Source: Channallabes apus
Taxonomy: Eukaryota > Chordata > Actinopteri > Siluriformes > Clariidae
Reading direction: 5' to 3'
DNA: 64,000 bases
Assembly: GCA_030522415.1 (NCBI GenBank)
Contig: CM060131.1
Location: forward strand, 5,252,203 to 5,316,202
Positions 23,001-35,000 of the stretch are shown here, in pieces; the stretch's first letter is position 1, and each line of letters opens with the position of its first letter. Under the pieces are notes generated by a model that saw only the letters and a list, made by a program, of their open reading frames with translations, was not told the origin of the DNA and searched no databases. Both the position numbers and the translations under genes were made by a program.

Positions 23001-26000
23001 GGTATGGAAGTGCTTAGGAGAGGTGGCAGTAGAGTTTCTGACTAGTTTGTTTAACGAGATCTTGGAGAGTGAGAGGATTCCAGAGGAATGGAGGAGAAGT
23101 GTATTGGTGCCGATTTTTAAGAACAAGGGAGATGTGCAGAGCTGTGACAATTACAGAGGTATAAAGCTACTGAGCCATACAATGAAGCTGTGAAGCTGTA
23201 AGGGCAGAGGTGAGAATTTGTGAGCAGCAATATGGTTTTATGCCTAGAAAGAGTACATCAGATGCAGTATTAGGTTTGAGGATGCTGGTGGAGAAGTGCA
23301 GAGAAGGTAATAAAGAGTTGCATTGTGTCTTTGTAGATTTAGAGAAAGCGTACGGCAGGGTGCCCGAGAGAGGAGCTGTGGTGTTGTATGAGGAAGTCTG
23401 GAGTGGCAGAGAAGTATGTTAGAGTGGTGCAGGACATGTATGAGAGCTGTAAGACAGTGGTAAGATGTGCTGTAGGTGTGACAGAAGAGTTCAAGGTGGA
23501 TGTGGGTCTGCATCAAGGATCGGCTCTAAGCCCCTTTTTGTTTGCTCTAGTGATGGACAGGATGACAGATGAAGTTAGACAGGAGTATCCATGGACTATG
23601 ATGTTTGCAGATGACATCGTGCTTTGTAGCGAGAGCAGGGAACAGGTGGAGGAAAATTTGGAGAGGTGGAGGTACGCTCTGGAAAGCAGAGGAATGAAGG
23701 TTAGCCGCAGCAAGACGGAATACATGTGTGAATGAGAGGGACCCAAGAGGAACGGTGAGGCTACAGGGAGCAGAGGTAAAGAAGGTGCAGGACTTTAAGT
23801 ACTTAGGGTCAACGGTCGAGAGCAACGGAGAGTGTTCAAAGGAAGTGAAGAGACGAGTACAGGCAGGTTGGAATGGGTGGAGAAAAGTGTCAGGTGTGAT
23901 GTGTGATGAAAGAGTATCAGCAAGAATGAAAGGAAAGGTGTACAGGACAGTGGTGAGACCAGCAATGCTCTATGGCTTAGAGACAGTGGCACTGAAGAAA
24001 AGACAGGAGGCAGAGTTGGAGGTAGCAGAGCTGAAGATGTTGAGGTTCTCTTTGGGAGTGACAAGGATCGATAGGATCAAGAATGAGTTCATCAGAGGGA
24101 CAACCCATATTAGATGCTTTGGAGATAAAGTCAGAGAGGCCAGATTGAGGTGGTTTGGACATGTTCAGAGGAGAGAGTGTGAATATATCGGTAGAAGGAT
24201 GCTGAGGTTGGAACTGCCAGGCAGGAGGTCTAGAGGAAGACCAAAGAGGAGATTTATGGATGCAGTGAGAGAGGACATGAAGTTAGTTGGTGTGAGAGAG
24301 GAGGATGCAGAGGATAGGGTTAGTTGGAGGCAGATGATTCGCTGTGGCGACCCCTGAAAGGGAACAGCCAAAAGACAAAGAAGAAGAAGATATGGTGCTT
24401 TATGTTTAATGTCACGCCCAGGATGTCTGAAACATTTGTAAATCTGTAAAATTCTTAGATTTTTGTTATTATTATAATTTATTATTATTATTATTATTAC
24501 TATTTTTACTTATGAAAAAACCTTTTCTTACAAACCGTTACTGTAACTATATTTTTATTTTCCTAGAAATGAGTAGTGTAAAAACTTACAAAATAAAATT
24601 TTTGTAATATTAATATAGTTACTCCCTCTGTTACAATGTTACCTTTGTTGCCATCATGGAAAAGATTTATTTGAAATCTGACATTTAATATTTGTAGTTG
24701 TTGCATGCACCACTATTAGACGCATCATAAGCAGTAAGCTAGCTAGAACAATGGAAGAGCATACAATATGTTCACCAGCTGGAAATTTTCCTATTACACT
24801 GATTTTTTTTTCTCAGGAAAAAAACTCTCCTAGTTTGAAACCACATCTGCGCTTCATGGTGATTACCCTTATATTCCTATAAATAATGATGGAAAATGCT
24901 AATGTTCACATATTTAACTGTTGTGAAGATATTCCCAGTATACAGCTCTAACCTTGAGAATGCATAAATGTAATTTAGTTGAGTTCATGTCAGTTGTGGG
25001 TACTCACGGGGAAGTTCTCTGCTTGGCTGGCTAGTGGATGAAGCAGAACCTCCTGATTGTCTGTGCTGATTTAGCTGTGGTTCACTCTGAACGATGAAAA
25101 CGTCAGGCGTAAGTGGTTGTCTTTGACCGGAACTGGATTGCTGAATCCTGACATTATGACTGATAGTTGAAGATTGAGGCCACGTAGGTCTTTGGTTATG
25201 CACTGCTTCATTTCTTGATGTTGATTGTAATAATGATGTATCATATCTAGTCACTGTAGTTGAGGTGTGATTGGTCTGAGAAATCAGTGAAGGGTTGAGT
25301 GGTTCTGTAACCCTCTGATTCAATTTCAGTGTGTTGGGTGAATAATGGTAGCCAGGACCAGCAGGGCAAATCTCCTTAAATTCACCTGTAGACACACAGA
25401 TTGATCAGGAGAATCAAACATTCAAACTGATTTGCAATATGTCATTACATTTTCGGAATTCCTCACTTATATTATTTCCCTCCTATTATACCCTCTGTAG
25501 GGTGTCATGTAAGAAATTATTAAATAATTTAAAATATATATATATTTAAGAAAATTTGGAAACCCTGGAGTTTATAGAGTGTATATACAGTAATTTGAAT
25601 AATATGAACAGGAAACCCAGGAAATCAGTTTCACCAGATGCTTAACGCTTTTATCAATATGCAATAAATGAATAAATAACTATTGCAACTCAAAGTTGCT
25701 GGCTAGTGCCATGACATAGTATCTAAAAGTTTGCTTCCATAGTTTTGCAATGGAGCTAGTAAGCTAATGAAGTGAATCAATTAGCCATTATGACCACTGA
25801 CGGGTTAAAAAAAAAATAACAGTGATCACCAATTATATACAGTACCAGTAAAGTAGTGACAGGATCATGTGTACACGAGGCTCATCCATGAAAAAGTTGC
25901 CGACAATAGAAAGGTATCAGAACACCCAGAGCATCACATCCAACCATGTATGGGACTCAGCAGGCAAAGAGCTTAAAGTTGTTGATCTGCCCTCCAAATT

Positions 26001-29000
26001 CTCCAGATTTCAATACAACCGAGCATCCATGAAATGGGCCAGATAAAAAGTTTGATCCATGGAGGCCCTTTCCAGTCATGCATAGAACCCAAAGGATCCG
26101 CTGCTGATGTTCCAGCGTCAGACACCAAAGTACACCCCCAGAGGTCTTGTGCAGTCATGCCAAAGGGGCCAATCATGGTCAGTATTTGTTACTGTACTTA
26201 CGTACATATTTCATGTATCTGTCATTTACTTTTACTCCAGTACATACTACAGCAAATATCATTGTGATAAAAACATTGTGATAAATAACTAAAGTGGTGT
26301 GTAGTATTTGAAGCAGGAAATTTACCACCTGGTAACTAATAACACCTAATAATGCTGACAGGTGTTTGACACCGAGTAGTGCCCCTTAGGCCCCTTAATC
26401 AGACGGTGTTCTTTAAGATGACATAATGTTATGATGATTTTTCTTGCTGAAAGTGCTTCAGTGACTGGTTTTGAATGTGGGTTTTGGCAGGCACATGCTC
26501 TACCCTCTTTCTATTGCTGAGGCCAGTACCGGTCTACTGTCACCCCTGCTGGTGGCCGCCATTTATTGTAATTACCAATTTAAACATTGTTAAAACACCT
26601 GTGCTGCATACACCACATATAGTTAAATGTCAAAATACTGTTATGTTTGATTTCAGCACTCATGGAATGCCTCTTGTCCTGTCAGTCGTATAAAGACGGA
26701 TAATAAAACATGCAAATTTAAAGTTGATGGAAAAAACTCAGTAAACTACTGTATATTTTCCCAAAATAAAACAAGTGACTCACCAGATCCAAAATATGGG
26801 CATGCCTCACACTTCCTTCCCCAGGCTTTACCGACACGACTGCAGCAGCAGATCTGCTTGGTGATGTTCTTCAGAATGGGCAAAGAGCAGGAGCCCTGAG
26901 AGACAATACGGAAACACTGATCCTTTTCTTCTGAAATCACCTTCTGGGCTGTGCAGAGGGGAAAGATGTCATAACACACAGAATAAGTGTAAAACAGTAC
27001 AAATCAAATATAAATTAGCTGTGTCCAGACTGAATGAACAGAACGGAGAAATGGATGCAAACATGCAGCATTCTTCTCATGCCAGTCCATTAAGGTTAAG
27101 GAATACATAAAGTGGTTACACATAAACTCAGCTTAAAAATCATCAGAAAAATTACCTCTTGCACACAATTACAGTATGTATTCCTAAACTGGGGTTTAGG
27201 GTCCATTATATTTTTTCAGCAATGAAACCTCTATGAATATAATAAGTAGCACAAATATTAATTGTGTTTAAATAAAAAAATCTAAGATTTAAATAGTTGC
27301 ATTTATATACTATACATTTACAATAAAAGAGTTTAAGAATAGAATAGAATTTTAAGAATAAAATAACTCTTCCTGAGGGTGCACAATATATGTTTTTAGT
27401 CCTTTCCTGTAATTAATACAATGTCAGCAAGGCTGATTAATGATTGTGTTTGGATGAATGATGGTGTTCCCTTCATCCAACACATACCAGCTCTGTCATG
27501 ACTAGTTTTCTTTATGTGAGTACACAGTTAAATATGAATTTACACAGTCTTAATTACTGACAACATAATATTTAATAGCAAAGTCTCTATTATAAACCCC
27601 CATGCTCTACATTTACTAATAGTAACCTATTATACAAGGTATTTAACAAACCTTTCGGCAGCATGACTCATGTCATTGTTACTGTATCTACTAGTTATCT
27701 ATTTTTTTCACAGAATTTGCTGTTTTTAAAATGGGTAAATAAGTATAAAATAAGTGAATAAGTAAAAATTTAAAATAAAACTGTAATAAAACTTGTATAT
27801 TTTCTCAATGATTTTCTTAATATTGGTTTTTACATTCTGTGCTATTGGAATCAATTATACAGTCAAAGCATACAACAACATTTTTAATCATGTCCTTATC
27901 AGTCCTAATCATGATAAAATCCTAATCATGATAAGTGTTTAGAACTCACAGACATGGAATGCTCTAGTAATAAACCCTGTCCATTAGCCATGGTTTTTCA
28001 AAACAGCTACTGAACCACAGGCATATCAGTAGATATCAGTAGTTATTCACAATATGATCCCAATACCTTAAGGCCATAATGTGCAGCTAAACAATAAGCA
28101 CTGCATTTCATTGTACTTGCAAACATTTCTGATAAACAACCAACACAGCTAAAAAAAAAAAAAAAAAAAGAAAAACCATATACAACACTTTTAAAAACAT
28201 GCACATGCACAAATGCATAAACACGCAACATACATATATCCAGAACCAAAATGCTTGGACAACAAGCATTCCAACAAAGCGAAAATGATTGCGGAAGCAC
28301 CAAAACGTGCACTTAGGCAAAAAGGCTGCTGGAAGAGTGTTGAGATCAGAGGTCAAAGACACCAGAAAAGCACAAAAAAACAGCCGGGCAAATGTGTCTT
28401 GTTGCAAACGGCACCATGAGAGTGTCGCACAGCTAAAACCAAGTCTAGGTTTCATCTATCTGTCTCCTCGACATTCATTTCAGAGGATTAAGTTGACTCT
28501 CTGAATGAAGTTTTGAGTATTTTATTTTTATAAAAAATTCACAAAGTCACAGCCAAATGTCTGAGTGCACTACAAGGAAGTACTGTACAGTACGTTTACT
28601 TAACCAACTATCAAAACCTAATTCAATATCTACCAGCTCTAATATTGTACAATATAACTAGAATATCTAGAATTTAACCAAACCTACTGTACCATATTAC
28701 ACTTCGACACCTTTGAATTCTTTCATATTTTTCAGGTGTTAGATTAAAATCGATTATTTTAGAAAGGATTATTTACCAAAGAAATCCACATTATCAGTAA
28801 GCATATATAACACATTTATGTAAGGAGTCCTGAATGTCAGTACTTTTTAACTGTTTCTTTTTTACTTTTATTTTTGTTCTTTAGTACTTAGTACTTTTTT
28901 ATCGGCCCCTGTTTCTCACAAACTGTTTTTCTGTGTGATCTTCAAGAGCCTTCAAGAATATACTTACAGTACGTTTCATATTTTGATATCCTGGTTTAGA

Positions 29001-32000
29001 TTACACTTTGCTATCTGGTTCTTGTGGTTTTGTATCTATTCTGACTATTTGCTTGTAATTGTTTACGATTCTGTAACCTGTAACAATTTGAACCTACAGT
29101 ACATATTAAAGAAATTAACCTGCATTAGCACCTGTCTCAGCCTTCTTCCCTGACACGAGAAAGAACAAAACAGGCTGGTACAGTAGGGAAACAATGTCCA
29201 ATTTCAGTCAGAAGTTTACATACACTCATCACATGGACGTCATAGCAATTTTGGGCTTTTCAATTATGATGTCTTTTTCTGGGGATGAACGACCCCATGA
29301 ATTTGAACCCAGAACGTTCAACAGTGTTTTTTCATCAGCCATTGCATCAGCTGAACACACTTGTTTATACTATACAACACTGTTCCTTGTTCTTTCAACC
29401 AATCAGAACACGGTATTGGACATAGGCATAGGGTTAAGATTCTTGCCAAAGGGGCCAACAGTGGTAACCTGCTATTGGCAGGAAATGAAGCTCCAGCCCT
29501 CCAATCAGCAGAGCCTCACCTGCCTGAGACACCACTGCCACTGGCATTTTTCCCATTATATAATTATATATTATTTTATAGCATACAGTATGTAATATAT
29601 ACAAAATCAAGTATGTTGGAAATTATGTAAAAACATTTCAACCCCCCCCCCCCCCCCAGGAGACCCCTTGAGTTGCAAAGTACTGTATATTGTGTAATAT
29701 CGTCTCAATATAAGAGGCATTTCTGATCCAGTCTAAAACACTACATTATTCTCTACAGCACTTCATAGATCAACTTACATGATAATAAATACTATAGTAC
29801 TTCCTAAAATACCTTTAGTTAATAAAATGTTTATAATAAATTAAACATATTGCAGTCTTGTTGGTAGTAGACTCAGACATCTGAACCTGACCATGCACTG
29901 TAGCTATGTGACTCTTCAACCTTGGCAATGTTCAACCCTGCCATTTAGTCTTTACTTACAGATACAGATGCCACGTGAGGCGTCCAATATGAAAGCAGGT
30001 TTGCAAACACAGCTGTAGCTCCCACGGGTGTTCACACACTTCCCGTTTTCACAGAAACCCGGCTGCAAGCATTCGTTAATATCTACACCAGGGGGAGGAA
30101 GATGACAGGTAGGTGTGTAGGTGCACGTGTGTGTCATTGTGTGTCATGATGTTTGCATTTTACTAACTTTAGGTGAATTGTATTTAAATGGGTTTATTCA
30201 AAATTAGAACCAGAAGTGAAACATTTCTAAATATGTAATAAAATGTTCCCTGCTGTTTAAAGTAGTGATGTGAATATATCACAAATATACACATATTATA
30301 GACAAGTGTGTGGTATAAATGATACAGTAGTGTGCATTCATGTCCCTCTATGCCCTCTATACCTTTACCAGGACCTTTACCAGAGCAAAAAAATAGCAGC
30401 TTCATGACTTGTAAAAGATGGTAACAGGTTACGGTTACATCTGAACTTTTAGAATATTAGGCTTGTGAATGGCATAATGATGTTTTTTATGGCCAATCTG
30501 CTATTTTGATAAGCGGTATCCAGAAACAAATGTGCCAAACAAGAAGAATAACAATGCACAATTTTACAGTACCTAAAAATGGTTGTACCTAAAAAAAGCC
30601 TATTCACATCTGTTCCAATACCAGTCTCTTTGAGGTCTCAACATGTGCGTAAACTTATTCCTGATAATTCCTTATCAGAGAATAGATCTGTTTGAACCAT
30701 CCAAAATGTGAATCTACAAACATATTGTTTTTTTTTTCCATACTAGTCAAAAATGTCTGTGGCCATTGTGAACATGGAGAGGTCTAGAACTGAATGAAGT
30801 TGAAGAGGCACTTTTTACTAGTATTGTTCATAACTCTTCTGTATTCTTTTTTGAAATTGCTGGCCATGACAATATTAAGGACTAACCTTATGCTCTATGT
30901 TTGGTTTCAATACCTTGTTGGCCTTTTGTGCTTGATACTGTTGTATTCTCTGTGCAAAAATTGGGAATGACTGCTTTGTGACCTTTATAATTCTATTCTG
31001 CACTGTAAGATTGTCTTTGTAAGGGGAAAAAGAGGAAGAATAAAGCTGCCTTTTTTTTTGGTGGGTCATGCTTGTTGGATTAACATATCCTCTCTGATGT
31101 GTTATAAGGATGTAGAAATAAAGTTTTCCATACTGCATTGGCTCCTAATAATAGTTTGCAGTGATTTTAAAATATCATCGTTGACCTATGAAGCCCTGAA
31201 AGATGTTGCTACAGATGTTGTGAATTGCTTATTTTATCATATCTTCAATCACAAAATCACAAGGTCATTTGTTGGTACCTTAGATATGATATCTACAGCA
31301 AGGAAATACTTTTGGTGAAGATTCCTGTTGATTTTTACCTTTTAGTTATGCTGGCATAAACAGCTTTTTGCGAGCTTTGAAACTGCCTGCTGTGTTAATT
31401 CTGTTTGGTATCAGCATGTACACTGATCAGCAATAACATTTAAATGCAAAACATTATGCATACAGTAGTTGTGGAGTTGTGCTGCCAGAGCAGCTCTGGC
31501 CACTTAGGGCATGACTCCACGAGACCTCTGGGTGTGTGCTGTGGTATCTGGAACCAAGATGTTGGCAATGGATCTTTTGTGTGCTATCGGTTGTGGGGTG
31601 GGGTGGGGACTCTGTAGATAGAATTTGTTTGTCTGGCAAATCCCATGGCTGCTTGTTTTTATTGAGACCTGGATAGTGTCTGAGTCGGCAGCCTTGGGTT
31701 CTTAGCCTGTCGTGCCCTGGGCGTGGTGGGCTGTGGTACTATGGGTATTCTGGTGCCTTTCATGGCTAGCATTAACTTTTCAGTCACATTGCCTTTCCGT
31801 AGGTTTAGAATAGAAAGGTGAGCCTTTGCTCCCCACAAGTATAAATGAGTCTTGGATGCCCATAATCCTATCACCAGTTTTGCTGAGCTGTATGCAGGAT
31901 ACTGTAGATGTATACAGAGGTACTGTTGACCCTCACAGTTTGTACTGCTTTTTGATTATTCCCATGTTCATGCACCCTATCTTTCTATTGACTATGAAGA

Positions 32001-35000
32001 AAGGTAATGAGTGGCACTGTTCGCAGCAATACAATTTAATCCTATCCACTGGCTTTAACTATGGTGCCTACATGCTTTCTGGTGCTTTACAAGTTCCTGG
32101 TGCCTGTTCCAGTTTGTACATTCCTAGTAATGTTATGTGGATAGTACATAGCTGCGGACTGGCAAGAACAGTTAAAAATAAACAACAGGTTGTCTGACTG
32201 AAAATATACTTACAGGGAAGAAGTCAGTACTGTATTTTGATATTATGCATAGACATTAGTAGATGTGTGTGAATCAGTGATCACATTGACACAATCTGTT
32301 TTTTTTTTTTTTTTACATTAAAAGGGCAAACAGGAAAATGTATCGGGTTACTTTGCTGTAACCCTGTTCCCTGAAAAGGCGGGAACGGGATGCTGCGTGA
32401 AAACGCTATGGGAACCATTTTGTCATGTTGCCGGTTGTGAAGCATGTGTGTGCAAACACGCCAAATTTTTGGCTATATATAACCTCGGTCAGGTGACGTC
32501 ATCTGATTAGACGCAGCTGGAGGTTATCAATACTAGTGAGCCGGCGACAAACCTCAGATTAATTTGTCTGAATGGACGTCCTGTCACGTGGTGGTGCGGC
32601 ATTAGGACGCAGCATCTCGTTCCCGCCTTTTCAGGGAACAGGGTTACAGCAAAGTAACCCGAGACGTTCCCTTTCAAAGGCTTTTACTCGATGCTGCGTG
32701 AAAACGCTATGGGAACGAGAATGCCAACGCTGCCGCACCACTAAGTGTCTGGACCCCCAGGTTGTGTAGCATGTGCGCACAAGGCCAGGAAGTCTCAGAT
32801 TCATGTCTGGGAAGCTGACTCGAGGACTCGTGAGCCCGGAGTGGCATGGACATCCAGACTATAAAATCTTACAAATGTGTGCAGAGAGGACCAACCCGCC
32901 GCGTCACACACTTGTTGCAGGGGAGTACCTCTTGCAAGAGCAATAGATGAGGCGACCACTCTGGTTGAATGAGCTCTGACTCCTAGAGGCGAAGTGAGTC
33001 CACGCGCCTCGTAGGAGAGGGCAATAGCATCTCTCACTCAGTGTGACAGAGTTTGTGTGGTGGCGGCCGCCCCCCGGTTGCGGCCTCCATAACATATAAA
33101 GAGTTGCTCTGACTTACGCCACTGGCTGGTGCGGTGGACATAGGCCTGGGCACAGTAGGTGAAGTTTCTCCTGCTCCGAATCCGCAAAAGGCGGAGGACA
33201 GAAGGCTTCCAGGACGACAGGGTGTATCTAACTTTCGGTAGATAGTTTGGGTGAGGATGCAGAATGGCCTTGACTAGCCCAGGGGCAAAGTCCAGGCAAG
33301 ATGGGGAGACTGATAATGCACGCAGGTCTCCGATCCTCTTGAGAGAGGTACAGTAATGGCCATAAGAAGAACCATCTTGAGAGTCAGAAGCTTGTCGGGC
33401 GCTGACTCTAGTGGTTCAAAAGGAGTGTCGATTAGACCTTCGAGCACGATAGATAAATCCCACGAAGGGGCTCTAGTGGGTGGCCTCAACCGTTTAGCTC
33501 AACGAATGAAAGGGGCAACTAAAGGGTGATTTCCCACAGTAACCCCTTCAGTCAGAACGTGGCAGGCTGAAATAGCGGCCACGTACATTCTGAGGGTACT
33601 AGGGCACAAGCCTGAGGATAATTTCTCTTGCAGGAATTCCAGCACTGAAACGATTTGGCAGTGGACTGGGTCCACCTGCTTTGCCATGCACCAGCTCTCG
33701 AATACCTTCCATTTGAAGGCATAAATCCTTCTAGTGGAGGGAGCCCTAGCATGTAGGATGGTGTCAATTACGCCGGCTGAAAGGCCGGCTTGACTCAATT
33801 GGTCCCGTTCAGGGGCCAAGCTTGAAGGTTCCAGAGCTCGGGCCGGGGATGAAATATTGTCCCCTGCGCATGAGATTCTGGAATCATCCAAGGTGAGCCG
33901 TCGAGAAGAGATATTACCTCTGAGAACCATACTCGGGCCGGCCAACGGGGCGCTATCAATAAGAGGCGCAAACCGTGTTGACGGACCCTCGCCAGAACTC
34001 CCGGGAGCAGAGCTACCGGAGGGTAAGCATAGAGGCATAAATTGGGCCATGTATGGGCCATCGCGTCCAGACCCAGGGGAGCTGGATGAGTCAGAGAGTA
34101 GTAGAGGGGACATTGTCTCCTGGGAGGCAAAGAGGTCCACCTCTGCTGTAAAGAATCTCTCCCAGATTCGAGCGACTACTTCGGGGTGGAGTTTCCATTC
34201 CCCGTGATTCACAGCTTGTCTGGACCGAAAGTCTGCTTCCACATTCCTGTATCCTGGAATGTGAATCGCCCTGAGGGACAGGAACTTGTCCTGAGCCCAG
34301 AGCAGAACCTGATGTGCTAGCTGGTTCAAGCGTCGCAAACGCAGGCCGCCCTGGCGATTTATGTAGGAAACTACCGATGTGCTGTCCACCCGCACTAGGA
34401 CATGGTAGCCTCTCAGCTGCTGGAGGAAATGCTGTAGAGCTAAAAATAGAGCCATCATTTCGAGGCAATTGATGTGCCATGCGAAAAGGTGGCTTCTCCA
34501 GCTCCCTTGGGCTGGACGGCCATCCAAGACCGCACCCCAGCCGGTAAGGGAAGCGCCTGTTGTTAGCATTTTGCGACGACAAGACGGAACTAGAGTGGGA
34601 CCCAAGATGAGAAACCACAAAGGGTCTGAACCACATAGAAAGGGTACGAAGTCCTTTGCGCGTAACCCTTATCCGCCTTCGGGGATTTGTTCTTGTTTGA
34701 ACTCCCCTGGCTCTTAGCCACAGCTGAAAAGCTCTCATGTGCAAGAGACCCAAAGGTATCACCGTGGATGCAGCTGCCATGAGGCCTAAACATTTTTGTA
34801 AGTGATGTACAGTCACTTCTTGGTCCAGCCTGATTTTCTTCAGAGCGTTGTTTATGGATTCGACGCGAGTCTCAATCCCAGCGATGGGATTGAGTCTCAA
34901 TCCCAGCGAATGAAGATGAGCTAGGACAACATCCCGGTGTCGAAGTGCTAGCTGCTGAGACTGGGCCAGGATTAGCCAGTCGTCTATGTAATTCAGAATG

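Larger units (their letters stand above)
21886..24690. repeat. tandem segmental duplication, copy B, interrupted by a LINE
   Basis: Same unit as 19713-20445 in direct orientation, about 1.4 kb away. It contains exon e8. The LINE entered the intronic part between the words acagaagtgt and aatgtcacg. Confidence 0.85.

Noticed and set aside
22404..23150. 248-codon minus-strand ORF
   Set aside because: Antisense of the LINE reverse transcriptase, which is the recognisable reading.
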